Made by a program: the position numbers and the translations under genes. Positions 1-10,626 of a stretch of 64,000 bases of DNA are shown here, piece by piece. The notes under the pieces were generated by a model. That model ran no database searches and was not told where the DNA came from. It worked only from the letters and a program-made list of their open reading frames with translations. Source of the stretch: Chromera velia. Taxonomy: Eukaryota; Sar; Chromeraceae. Within the stretch, counting starts at the first letter, position 1. The number at the start of each line of letters is the position of its first letter. The stretch covers positions 1 to 64,000 of the forward strand of contig JAHBMJ010005143.1 of assembly GCA_018398765.1 (NCBI GenBank), in the 5' to 3' direction.

Positions 1-2371
1 TGTGGATTCATCGCGCGTGATTGCCATGCATGCATGCAGGGCGTGCCAGGGGTGATCGGGGCACTTTGTCCCGCAATGCGCGCGCCAACCATACTGCACT
101 GGAGCCGTTTGGGAGTTTGAAGTGTTGTCATGAAGTGTTGTTAATTCAAACAACACTGTCATCGTGTGTTTCATTCCGTGACATGCACTGTTGTTTCATG
201 CGTGACTTCATATGCACCACATCTTTTTAGCCCTTCTGTCCTGCTGTACAAAAGGACATGCTTCTCCCACGCTTTGGTTTTCATGAATGCACGACTTTCA
301 CCGAACTATCTACAAATCCGACCATAAAGTGTTTTAGAATCCTGATCGAGTCTTTCGAGAGGCTGAAAGAGCAAGCACCAATGATTTTGAGACCAATCCG
401 TGTTGATCTATGCTGAATTTATGGCTGCATGCTTCGCCTTCTTGTTTCTGTCAGGGGAATCTTCTGCAAACAATCTAGGTCTTTCCATTGACTTAGCCCA
501 GGCACACAGCGCGGTGTTTTAAGATACTGATATATATATATTCTCAGTTGTTTGAGATGCAGAGGCAGGAGGAGAAAAGCAGAGGATGGACTGATGAAGC
601 AGAAGAAGAAGATCGCTCCAGACGCATCGCATTCTTGAGTCGTTTATTGGCTCGTAAGAAGTCACAGAGAGGAACCGCCTCGTCAGTGAACGGAGACAGA
701 GATGGAGTTCCTGTCGGAGAAGGGACGGATCCCACAAAGGTCAATCAGACAAACAGACCAGAATGAAGCAATTACATGCGTGCACTAAGTATGCACATCT
801 GCTTCGCTCTCTCATGCATAAATATATACGTCCTGGGGTTGCCAATCCTTGTTTCTGAGGGTAGTCTAATCTGACCTTTCTCTGCTCAACGCTTATGTCC
901 CAATCAGTCCCTTTGTTCCATTTCTGTCCATCCGTCTACGCGCGTCTCTGCCGAGCCTTCAAATTCGGTGAAAGACTTTCTCTGTTCTTTTGACTTAATT
1001 CTGCAGCTCTTTTCGTGCCTCTTTGTGGGTTCTGTTGTCTCGGTCTCTCGAACCGTGTGTGCCGAGAGGGGAGTAGTGCTTGTGGTGTCTCTGACGAGGC
1101 GAGACGATGTGATTCCTTCGTTAGGCATTCCGGCGGCATCTGAAAGAGCAGAAAGAGCAAGAGAGGGTGTCCGCGTCCTTCATTTACCTCTTCAAGACAA
1201 TGGGTCTGGTCAGTTAGACGACATTCCTTTCCTTTTCTTTTCTTTTGAATGAACAAAGTGGGAATGGAATGGCTGTCTCGGTGTGGAGGGAGGAGTCTGG
1301 TAAATTTGACACTGTCAGAAAAATGGCAGACGGAGAGAAAGTCTTGTGGGAGAGGGAGAAAGTGGCAGGGAGGGGTGGGGGGCAGATACAATGGGGTTTG
1401 CCTCAAGAAGTCAAAAGGGCAGAACGTTCATGAAATTTTTCTTTATCATCTTTTGGAGGGCGCCTTTTCTTGGCTGCGCACCCCTTCGCCAACAAAAATT
1501 GTACCTTTTCCGATTGGAGTTACCATGGATTGACTCCTTCACTCAGTCATTCACTGATCCATCCATGCACCCAGTATTTCACTCACTCACTGAATGGCTC
1601 ACTTGCGCAGTGCGCACCCACTCACAGATTTGCCCACTCAGTTCATGACTGCACCCACGCTTGCAGCCGATTTTCTCGCCCTCTTGCCCACACTCTTCAA
1701 GGAGATCGCCGTAGCCCTCTCTCCTAAAGAACCTCTGAAGGACAGAACAGAAAAACAAGGTGAAGAAGAATGTAAAGGAAAAGGAGTACAAGACGAAGGA
1801 GGAGAACAAGACAAGGAAAGAAAAGGACGAACAGACCAAAGAAGTCAACCAGAAGGAGAAGAGACAGACGCGACCCCGAGCAGATCCCATGAGCGTCCTA
1901 CAGCTCAACATAGACATGAAAACAAAGCGGGCGAGAGAGCCGTACTTGTTCACTGGTCAGCCGGACGGTCCAAGAGTTGTTTCAAGAAGAAGCTAGGCTT
2001 TGCCAGAACCAAGCAGATTAGATGCTTGGCTTCTCCTAACAACGGTGCAAGACTAGTCCGCTTCAGAAGTGACTCCGGAGTAGGTCACGGAATCAGGAAA
2101 AGGGCCGGAAAGGATGAAAACTGCGGGCCAAGGAATACAAAAGAAATGTAAGAGAAGCGATTGGACAAAATGGATTCGCAAACAGGAGGAGCGCGTCCTT
2201 CCTTCCTGCTTCGGAATTCATTCTTGCATCTGTTGAAGCAAGATTTTGTTCATGTTTCCTGTGAGAATTGGGATACAGGAAACACGCAGACAGACTTACA
2301 ATCAGGAAAGAAAAGACGTGCCTTTTAGATCGATGTTTCTTGTATTTCTTTTTGTGCTCTCGATCTGCTGA

Positions 2372-2410
<39 letters not shown>
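1..2410. other. No supportable gene; ends in a (CT)n tract
   Basis: Open frames here are short, overlap on both strands and lack recognisable domains. A charged stretch at 1594-2151 (Lys/Glu-rich) looks like purine-rich non-coding DNA read as protein. A (CT)n run at 2371-2410 forms the polypyrimidine tract of a possible splice acceptor at 2418. Nothing else is identifiable. Confidence 0.5.
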
Positions 2411-2413
<3 letters not shown>

Positions 2414-2419
2414 TGCAGT

Positions 2420-2494
2420 ATGCAAGGCATGTCTCGATCTGTGGCTGCATGCCTGGCGGTAGTCATGGCTGGTTGTGGCGTTAGCTTACAGACG
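2420..2494 (+). CDS. Tentative exon encoding a signal-peptide-like N-terminus
   Basis: A polypyrimidine tract ending in CCCTGCAG (to 2418) is followed by a 76 nt block that is open in only one frame. That frame starts with ATG at 2420 and encodes about 25 residues: a basic start (MQGMSRSV), a hydrophobic core (AACLAVVMAGCGV) and then SLQT. A GTATGT donor follows at 2495. This looks like a signal peptide exon of a secreted or membrane protein. I could not join it in phase to a downstream exon; the candidate at 3417 is out of phase. It could be chance. Confidence 0.28.
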
Positions 2495-3035
2495 GTATGT
2501 CTGATATATGAGTGTGGAAACAAAAGCTTCAATGAGAGCACAGGGAAAGGCGAAAACAAGGCAGGAAGGAAGAAAGCGACCAAATGTGATTTTTTGGGTA
2601 TGTTTTTATATTTTATAGTGGTCTGTCCGTATCCATGTCTTTTCTCTTTCTTTTTTCATGCCCTTGGGTCCGCGTCTGTGCAATTCTTTATGTTCTGGTT
2701 GTTCTCGAAAGAAGGACATGTGTGTCCTGTCTCTTCCCTTCATTCATTCCTGCTTCATTCCGTCTGCTCTCATGTAGGCCGTTGAGTTTGTCTTTGCCAG
2801 ACACTCGAGCGCGCAAGTGCACATAGGTGGGTGAGTGAGTGGACAGAAAGTAAAAGGCGCTTCCTTACATATGCGGAAGGACCACATGTATCTCGATCGA
2901 CATCCACGAACTACGAGAACGCACGCAGTCCTATCCATGGAAGGTTTCATGATCTGGATGCAAACTGCACTCATGCGAGAATGTCTAGATCGGCTTTTCA
3001 CTCTTGTGGCAATCTATTCACTTCGTCTCCCCCCC

Positions 3036-3037
3036 NN

Positions 3038-3069
<32 letters not shown>

Positions 3070-3129
3070 CTGTCTCTCTCGCTCGCTCTCTCTCTTTCTG
3101 TGCGTCTGTGTGTCTGCGTGACTCTCTCT

Positions 3130-3163
<34 letters not shown>
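3036..3163. repeat. (CT)n and (GT)n microsatellites beside a 2-N gap
   Basis: Two undetermined bases at 3036-3037 follow a C run. They are followed by a long CT-rich tract and then by (GT)n from about 3132 to 3163. Assembly uncertainty is likely here. Confidence 0.9.
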
Positions 3164-3165
<2 letters not shown>

Positions 3166-3416
3166 CTAACTCTTGCTTGTGTACATATTCCTTCTGTACA
3201 CGTAAGCTTGGTTTAACTCGAAATCGTCATTCTCGCATACGTTTGGAACATTCTCACTCTTCATAAAACCAACAAAGGTTCGTTCCCCGACAGACTTCCG
3301 TCTTTCTGTCAGTCCAGAAGTATGGTGATAATAATTGCTTAATTTCTGGCAGTCGCTGTAAGTGTGTGAAGAGGTCCTCGTAGGCATTTCCGTTCATCTT
3401 CCGCATCCGCCTGCAG

Positions 3417-3847
3417 GCTTCATGCGGCAGCTTCGCACTTTTGACTCCTGCCTTCGTGAAGCACGAAATGAAAGAACGCAAAAGATGATGGAACCAGATC
3501 ACAGGGGCAAATCAGGGTCAGTCGAAGAAAGGCAGACGAACGAGCAGAACGCCTGTGAGCCACCACGAAAAGAAAAGGACAAGACGGAACTCCAGGGTTC
3601 TTCGTTCAACACGGGCCCCAAATCCGTTCGGGACTCCCAATTTGAGGGCAGCCCCACCTCCAAATCTCTGGGGTGTGCTCAAAGAACTCCTCCAGCAGAA
3701 TTGGAGGAAACGGTCAGAGGCTCGAAAATATTTGATGATGATTCGTTAGAAAAACGTTTCAATTCTGAACTCCTTCTCTGCTCTGAAGTACTTTTATCAC
3801 TTGAAAAGGCAACAAATAAAGCAAAAGAACAATCAAATTGTTCATAG
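3417..3847 (+). CDS. Tentative last exon of an unrecognised hydrophilic protein
   Basis: A possible splice acceptor (CCGCCTGCAG, ending 3416) precedes an open frame of about 143 codons that stops at 3847. It is rich in Glu, Lys, Ser and Arg and has no membrane segment or known domain. Composition (mixed charge, few low-complexity runs) is more protein-like than the neighbouring frames, and AT-rich non-coding DNA starts straight after the stop. I do not recognise it, and the upstream exons are not identified. An accidental frame is a real possibility. Confidence 0.25.
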
Positions 3848-4860
3848 TCAGTATGCATATGTGCCAGTCATACAGTAATAGATCGATGTGCAGTACTAGA
3901 CCGCACCAGACAGAGCTAGATAAGATACATTAAATTAATAAATTTCTCTTTATTTTTATCACAAAATACTAAAAATGTAGTAGTAGTTAAAAAACCAGAC
4001 AGTGGACTGCGGAGGAACTCGAAACATAAATTTTAATTCTTATTCCAGTTTTTTGAATATTAAAGAAAGAACGTACGCACACTGGCATATTAGGTTGGCT
4101 GTCTTTCTGCCTCGGTGGGTCCAACCGTCCAGGGTTCTTCCTTCTACTAAGCAGAATCTACTTCCTTGCTTATTGCTTTGATGGAAGCGATCATACACAC
4201 AGCCTTGGGTTTAGCCCCGAAAATGGGCCTGAATTCATCAATCATCAATTATATACTATATACAAATATATGTTTTTGTTTTTGTCTCCAAACTTTAATT
4301 AATCTATTAAATTAGTACTATCATTATCACTATACTTCTTGTAACTATTTATAACTATTTAACTAGCTATTTAACCGTGACCGTGACTGCTAAAGCGGCA
4401 AGAGTACTCTACTTAAAACACCAATTAAATCACTATTATAATGATAATCATATTTAATTAACATGCATGATGTCTTGGATGATGTCATAAAAAACAAACC
4501 TTAGTACCTAGTTAGACACCTAGCTTAGCACATGGCACCTAGCTTAGCATAATATACGTATCAATCAATCAATCATGCTATAGCAATCGATCATGCCAGT
4601 GCAATCAATAATTATCAATCAATCAATCAATATTTGAACATATCAATCAATCAATCAAAATCAATCAATATTTAATTAGAAGCAAACAAGTTATAGCCTA
4701 GGTGTTAGTACTACTGTTAGCTAGCTAGTGGATTGATAGAAAAACTTATCTGAAAACTGATAGAGGAAAAAAGAGTTTAAACCGTCCAAAAAATTTAAAG
4801 TCATGAGTCAGTGACTCAGTGAACCAAAATTGTAGCGAAAAAACAACGAAGAATCAATAT
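3848..4860. other. AT-rich intergenic island with CAAT repeats
   Basis: Composition drops sharply to AT-rich after 3848. Runs of the tetranucleotide CAAT occur between about 4560 and 4680, along with TAGCT-rich words. A possible retroelement tail lies at 4201-4250 and is listed separately. No gene is visible. Confidence 0.6.
4201..4250 (+). mobile_element. Possible 3' tail of a non-LTR retroelement
   Basis: A short hairpin (GCCCCGAAAATGGGCC) is followed by an ATCA-rich simple tail (TTCATCAATCATCAATT). A stem followed by a short tandem tail is how many LINE and SINE 3' ends look. No reverse transcriptase coding is present, so the rest would be lost by 5' truncation. This is a pattern-based call only. 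Confidence 0.3.
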
Positions 4861-4864
4861 TTGA

Positions 4865-5222
4865 AAGAGACAAAAAGGAGGGATGAAGGAAGGAAGGAAG
4901 AAAGAAAGGGAACAAGCAAGGAGGGAAGAAAAAGCGGAATGAAAGAAGAAAGAACTAAAGAAAGAAAGAAAGAAGGGAAGAAAGAAAGAAACAACGACGA
5001 AAGGAAGGAAGGAAAGAAAGAAAGAAACAAAGAAGAAATGGAGGAGTGAAGGAAGGAAGGAAGAAAGGAAGGACCGTCAGGAAAGAAAGAAAGACAGACT
5101 ACATGTTTCTTTCAGACAGCGAGAAAGAGAACGAAAGAAAGCAAGAAAGCAAGAGAGCAATCAAGAGAGGAAGCAAGCAAAAAGGCAAGAAAAAATGAGA
5201 GAAAGAAAAAGAAAGAGAGAGA

Positions 5223-5265
<43 letters not shown>

Positions 5266-5290
5266 CGAAGGCAAGAACGAAAGGGGGGAG
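4865..5290. repeat. Purine-rich GAAA/GGAA/GA tract
   Basis: About 420 bp is almost purely purine on the plus strand, made of GAAA, GGAA and AAG words, with a (GA)n core near 5230-5260. Frames through it give Lys/Glu or Ser/Leu/Phe runs and are not genes. It lies just 3' of the methyltransferase gene, which is read from the other strand. Confidence 0.85.
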
Positions 5291-5364
5291 GGAAGGAGGC
5301 GAAGAACTATTCTGCGCGCTTTGACTCCAGTCTGACAAAGGCTTTCAAGGTTATTTCTATCTTC

Positions 5365-6648
5365 TCACATGGGAAGAAGAACATTCTTGTACAAGATCGA
5401 TTGCACACCGGGATATGCTGGATGTTCTCTTCTGCGAAAGTGATTCAGAGCGATGAGTGCCTCTACGGCCTCTCTGCTGACCAACTCAGGGTGCACATAC
5501 CAATCCTCGAAAGGACCGCCTCGCCACGCAACGTCACTCACTGCACGGATGTATCCATGCTTCGCGAAAATTTCCCGGGAGCGTTTTCGCGTGTCATAGA
5601 CGTTGCTGATATACACGTCGTGCTCGAAAGTGACGGCAGCAAATCGATAGCCCAGAGGAAAAACAGAGCGATCGAAATTTTCCAACACGGCCATTGTGCT
5701 GCCGTTCTCCTCATCAAGGTCGATTTGCAGATAGTCAATGTCCTTTGGGGCCCTCAGTGCACCCAGCAGCTCTGGGTAGTTCAGTGTCGTGGCGTCTCCG
5801 ATCACTGCATGGGCCCGCGGCCTCTGCTCTCGGTACATGGGGGCAAATCTGCTGTCGAGCTCGACCAGCAGACCGCGCCAGCCGAGTCCGACCTCGAGGG
5901 CATAACAGTTACTCGAAGCGAAAGGGTGGGAGGCACCCAACTCGACATAGAAGCCTGCAGACCCCCCTGCACCCCCACGCCGATGGTGAAAAGCCCACAT
6001 TGCAAACACGTCCTGACCCGCCTCCCCCTTAATATACTCCGACGGGACAGAGCGAAACCCTCCCGAGAGTGCGAAGTCTCGAAAGTTCTCAAAGGGTGCT
6101 GCACGGCTCGCACCGGGGGTGCGAGACGGGCCGGTGTTAGACGGAGCCGCACTGTCCTCCCCACCGTTCACTGCCCTTGAAACTGGACTCCTCTGACCCT
6201 CACGCCCACCCTTTCTTGCCGTCTCCCCGCCACATCCACTTCCACCGCCAGTCTGGCGCCAGCGGCACTCACCAATGAGGGGGGTGCACACCTCCTCATC
6301 AGTGCTGGATGGAACGGAAACATGCACACTCCCACTTGGAGCTCCAACCATCCCAACGAGAGTGTCAAACTTGAGGGAGAGGGGGTGCAGGTCTTTTCTT
6401 CCATCGTAAATTTTCTTCAGGTCGGATACGATGAGGGAGACGTCTCCTGCAACTGCGTGTTGACTCACAAAGTCTTCAACCACGCAGTTCACACAATCAC
6501 CCTCTGCGAAGCGAAGTACCAGTGACAGAGCTCTACCAGAGGTGTCGAACAGCGACACAGGGAACTCAACTTTTTTGAGACAGTCCGATCTGTGGCTCAA
6601 CCAGCCGCATACGCACAACGCCTTCAGCAACACCTCGCCGCCCCTCAT
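5365..6648 (-). CDS. FkbM-type SAM-dependent methyltransferase
   Basis: A 427-residue protein counted from the ATG at 6646-6648. The C-terminal half matches the FkbM methyltransferase fold: a SAM-binding glycine motif in FYVELGASHPFASSNCYALE (about residues 233-252), the acidic strand end LLVELD, an AVIGDAT segment, and YLQIDLDEENG (about 307-317) where the family has its second acidic strand. FkbM enzymes O-methylate sugars or small molecules; the substrate here is unknown. Residues 1-120 form an unassigned domain, joined by a Gly/Ser/Arg-rich linker (about 130-190). The frame stays open upstream to a TAG at 6730-6732. A good acceptor (TTTTTCTTCCTGGCAG, ending 6709) suggests this may be an internal exon with the true start further 5'. 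A GTGAGT at about 6268 could also be a donor, but the frame reads through it. Confidence 0.8.
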   Translation of the reverse strand: MRGGEVLLKALCVCGWLSHRSDCLKKVEFPVSLFDTSGRALSLVLRFAEGDCVNCVVEDFVSQHAVAGDVSLIVSDLKKIYDGRKDLHPLSLKFDTLVGMVGAPSGSVHVSVPSSTDEEVCTPLIGECRWRQTGGGSGCGGETARKGGREGQRSPVSRAVNGGEDSAAPSNTGPSRTPGASRAAPFENFRDFALSGGFRSVPSEYIKGEAGQDVFAMWAFHHRRGGAGGSAGFYVELGASHPFASSNCYALEVGLGWRGLLVELDSRFAPMYREQRPRAHAVIGDATTLNYPELLGALRAPKDIDYLQIDLDEENGSTMAVLENFDRSVFPLGYRFAAVTFEHDVYISNVYDTRKRSREIFAKHGYIRAVSDVAWRGGPFEDWYVHPELVSREAVEALIALNHFRRREHPAYPGVQSILYKNVLLPM

Positions 6649-6732
6649 TCTGACAGTTGATTGTTGAAAGAAGCCAAAGACATCGGATGCGTGTGACGAT
6701 GGCAATAGCTGCCAGGAAGAAAAACCGGTCTA

Positions 6733-7862
6733 AATTGACATGGTGGCAGGCCGGTGTCCGTGACTCCAGCTGTCTTGAGTGTGTCCCCACCCTGGAATGT
6801 GGATGACGAATGATGACGGCTCTGAAAAATGCATGCAGGATATTGCAGGACAAGTTCGGACGCGCCCCGGCCTTGAGGGCCGTGGCGCGCAGAGGGCGCG
6901 CTGGAAGCGCGCTGTTCGGGTTTGTGAGAGCATCAGCTAAAGTACACCAAATGCACCATGTCTGGCCAACCTCAATCATCAATGTCTGGCCATCACGGGA
7001 AGAGCAACTTAGTTTGTTATGTCATGTTATGTCATCCACTGAGCTGCAATTCCAGCGTCATTTCTGCAAATCTTTGTGCACACATAGTATACAATACGTA
7101 CATAGCAGTATGAGAATAGACGTGGACAACCATATTATGAAAAATTATGAACGATAATAAAGCTAAAGTATTCTAAAGATAGCGGGACCAGGCCAGTAAG
7201 TTATTTTACAATATTTTGCACCCACCAAAAAGAAATTTCACAATGCATAATATGTTTTAATTGTCACAATGTAGATCGAATTATAGGCTAAATCAAACGG
7301 ATACTAGATTTTCGGAAATTTAAGCTACACTCCAGTGAGTCTTGAGAAAAACAAATGTATGGAAGAAACTTTTTTTTTTTTTGTTTTCAACAAAAAATGT
7401 ACAGAAAAAAAAATGTGGACAAAAAAAAATTTAACAACCTAAGGATTTGATTAACTATGACTATGACGCGCCATCGTTATCCATATCCAGAGCTAGCTGG
7501 ATACTTCTAATGTTACGCAGGGAAAAGTTATTATTTTCTAGGATGCCACGCTACACTGTCGTAATCAACACTTCAAATCAAAAACTTCAATGATGAAGAA
7601 GGATTTGATTTTTTTAAAAAAAAAAACTGAATCATTGATGAAATCTATTGATGATCATTTTTGTGTATAACCCCATTTTTTAAAACAATTTTTTTGAACT
7701 GGATAAAGAGTGTAATGACAGTAATACATTGTAATCACATCGATCTACTTAATTCTAATTCTAATATATTTCTACATACGTATATACTTTGACACTGGTT
7801 TTTCTAGTGAGATTTTTATATAAAGTTCTGAGTCGGTATGAAAACCGGTGATGAGAAGGTCC
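6733..7862. other. Intergenic, AT-rich from about 7100; nothing recognised
   Basis: Frames at 6566-6982 on both strands overlap the 5' part of the methyltransferase exon and have no domain. One minus-strand frame contains a hydrophobic run (FFFLAAIAIV) that could be an upstream exon, but this is unproven. From about 7100 to 7800 the DNA is AT-rich with poly-A and poly-T runs. Confidence 0.5.
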
Positions 7863-8282
7863 TCAGAAGGATGAGTTGAACTTCGCGCTACTGTGTCCTT
7901 CCATTTTGTCTGAGAAAGAGAAGAAGAATGAGCATTCCTTTGTGATCTCTGCAGACATTGTGAAGACGACAAGACGTGTAACCAGTTCAAAAGGGAATGA
8001 AAGGAAGAAAGGCAGGAAGGCACTAAGAAGAGGTATGCACAGACTACCACATGTGCTTCTGTGTGCAAAGGAATGCGGGTGGAAGATGTACTTTCGAGGT
8101 ATGAAGGATAAAAAGAAGATGAAAAGACAAAGATGCAATTTCTTCACCATTTGCGACAAAGATGGAAAGAGAAACACATGCGAAGAGATCGGCAGCAGCT
8201 GGTGTTCTCGGGGCAGGCAGTCATGCTCGTTGGGTATAAGCGAACAGTGACGGAGGAGAACATGCCGACAAACGTTAAGAAG

Positions 8283-8310
8283 TACATCCATGTGAACACA
8301 CACATATGCA

Positions 8311-8358
<48 letters not shown>

Positions 8359-8359
8359 C

Positions 8360-8407
<48 letters not shown>

Positions 8408-8459
8408 TGACAGACATACAGACACATACACACATACACACACACATATATATATATAT

Positions 8460-8518
<59 letters not shown>

Positions 8519-8530
8519 TACACACATATA
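8283..8530. repeat. Compound (CA)n-(GA)n-(TA)n-(CA)n microsatellite
   Basis: (CA)n at about 8290-8355, (GA)n at 8361-8403, (TA)n near 8448-8462 and a second (CA)n at 8477-8515, followed by ATACAC-type degenerate repeats. Long frames on both strands (Cys/Val and Ser/Leu repeats, or Thr/His repeats) are artefacts of this tract. Confidence 0.95.
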
Positions 8531-8602
8531 CACACACATATATACACATATATACACACATATATACACGCACATATACACAAAGATACATACGCACGCA
8601 TA

Positions 8603-8789
8603 TACCATTCACATACACAATCACATACAGAAACACAAATGTATACAGATCATGCACAGTACACACACATGCACAGAAAAGCAAGAAGAGATATTCATAG
8701 ATATACGGAGAGAAAGAGTGAGCGAGCGAGCTGAAGAGAAAGGAAGAGAAAGATAGAGAAAAAGAGACAGAAGAAAAGAAAGAGAGAGA

Positions 8790-8829
<40 letters not shown>

Positions 8830-9302
8830 TGAATGATATTTATAAGTTTAAAGGGATATGCCTCAGTATTGATATTCCTCATTGGATGCTTTGTACTGCA
8901 CCTGATGAATGCTATGTAGCAAAAGAAGCATGTACGACAGACAGAGGCAAAGAGAGAGCTAAGGAGACAGAGAGAGGAAAAGAGTAACCAGAGCAACAGA
9001 AAGAGTTCATCACATACTGACGCACACTGTCGACTATTTAAAGATGTATACGGCGTGCGTGGAAGCTAGTTTCACAGGCTAACATATACACACACACACA
9101 TACGCGCACGTACACACACGTACCATTCACATACACAATCACGTACACAAACGCAAATATGTATACATCATGTACAGCACACGCACATGCATAAAAAAGC
9201 AAGAAGAGATATTCATAGATATACAGAGAGAAAGAGTGTGCGAGCGAGCCAAAAAAAAAGGGAGGGACGGAAAGATAGAGAGAAAGAGACAGAAGAAAAG
9301 AA

Positions 9303-9369
<67 letters not shown>
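8603..9369. repeat. Local direct duplication with (GA)n arrays
   Basis: The segment at 8603-8789 recurs at 9121-9320, 518 bp downstream. Both copies share TACCATTCACATACACAATC, AGCAAGAAGAGATATTCATA and AGACAGAAGAAAAGAAAGAG, with scattered substitutions and small indels. Each copy ends in a long (GA)n array, at 8786-8824 and 9305-9369, and an N follows at 9370. The spacer (8825-9120) is unique AT-rich DNA. No coding capacity is apparent. Confidence 0.85.
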
Positions 9370-9489
9370 NGGGAGGAAGGGAGGGAGGAAGGGAGGGAGT
9401 GAAAGAGAGATCGATATGCTTGCCTCTACTGCCTCGGAAAAACAGTGTCACTCCGATTCGTCTCCTTTTTGTGGGTCTTTTTGAAAAAG

Positions 9490-9970
9490 CACAGGCAATT
9501 TTGAATGAGAGTAGCGAATATATACAAAAATGAAAATGCCCCTGCTCTGATACATCCTAATTTGGTGAAGGGAAGTGAAACAGGGTTAGAGACGGGGAGA
9601 CAGATGATCGAACGAGAGAATGGCAAGAAGAACTACAAGTTTCCACAGTAGGTGGGGGCCTCGTTTGTTCAAAATAAAATGCCTTGGTGAAAGAAGTAGA
9701 TGTTTTAGAAAACTGAGTAGCGTTCTCCTATACCAAACTTGCAGCCAAAATGACTGTCGGAGGTGCCAAAGTGGACTCCTGCGTGCTTACAAGCCGCATG
9801 GCACGGGCCTATCGCGGGCCCACCAAAGACCCCGGCACTGAGTGAGTCGGTCAGGCCCACTACTACATGTAGACAAATAGAAAAAAAAGTGTGGACAAAA
9901 TGTGCTCACTGTATTAATTGAGGGGATATTCCGTTGAAGGATGGAATAGGAATCATGCAACGATAGTGAC
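9490..9970. other. Intergenic, nothing recognised
   Basis: Short frames only, with no domain or splice pattern I can support. Confidence 0.5.
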
Positions 9971-10186
9971 TGGGCTTGGTCCCTAGGCAGGCCTAGCATT
10001 TGTATCTAATCTATTCATAACAAAAACGACCATAAAGTAAAAAACAAAAAAGTAAAAAAAAAAAAATATCACGTATGGCATGCATGAAAAAACTCTTAAT
10101 CATTATGCATGAGCGTAGATGGCGGCTGACGGCCTAGCTAGCTTCAGCAGCGAAGTTCAGCTTTAGCTCTACAGAATTTGGGGGGG

Positions 10187-10218
10187 NNNNNNNNNNNNNN
10201 NNNNNNNNNNNNNNNNNN
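10187..10218. other. Assembly gap of 32 N flanked by poly-G
   Basis: An N run sits between six Gs and twelve or more Gs. The true length of the G tract, and whatever else is there, is unknown. Confidence 0.99.
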
Positions 10219-10255
10219 GGGGGGGGGGGGGCAAGGGGGAATTATATAGTATTTT

Positions 10256-10312
10256 TATGGCTCGCCGGCTTTAACCGTAACAATACAATACTATACAATA
10301 CAAATATAAATA
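10256..10312 (+). mobile_element. LINE 3' tail fragment, related to the one at 58.7 kb
   Basis: The string GGCTCGCCGGCTTTAACCG, followed by a CAATA-type tail, matches GGCTCACCGGCTTTAACCG and its CAATT tail at 58735-58776. That second copy follows LINE-like coding sequence. This one would be a severely 5'-truncated insertion of the same family. Confidence 0.55.
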
Positions 10313-10626
10313 CAGTTTTTTTTCTTTTTCAGAAATAAATTTCAACATGTTAGGAAGAAACTGGCCTAGGCATGATATCCGATACCATGCGAATTAACAG
10401 CCGGTATGCTGGGACGTGCTATGCATCTACAAACACTTAAGTCAAAAATTTTGACATGCATAGTCTTTGTATTTTCTTTTTTTTAAAAAACAGTATCTTT
10501 TAATTACTTTATAGTCGTTTTTCTAGGATGCAAACGCTAGGCCTGCCTAGGGGCCTAACTTCAATAGTAAGCCACGTAAGTAGGCCTAAAACCAGTCATC
10601 GTCGTTTCTAACGACCTGTATTGCTG

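Larger units (their letters stand above)
9978..10555. mobile_element. Decayed inverted-repeat element, internally gapped
   Basis: The left arm (9978-10040) begins GGTCCCTAGGCAGGCCTAGC. The right arm (10504-10555) is its imperfect reverse complement. After the core, the arms still match through TTTG-ATC and AAAAACGAC-ATAAAGTAA. No convincing target-site duplication was found, so the ends are approximate. The 32-N gap and a LINE-like tail lie inside. It is probably a MITE relic. Confidence 0.55.

Noticed and set aside
1594-2151. A 185-codon plus-strand frame
   Set aside because: It is Lys/Glu/Arg-rich from a purine-rich stretch, overlaps an opposing frame and has no splice or domain support.
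2420-3847. Joining the signal-peptide-like exon (2420-2494) to the 3417-3847 exon as one gene
   Set aside because: The splice phases do not agree, and no intermediate exon could be identified.
7863-8996. A 377-codon minus-strand frame and several overlapping frames
   Set aside because: They consist of translated CA, GA and TA microsatellites (Ser-Leu and Cys-Val repeats), with no domain and no splice context.
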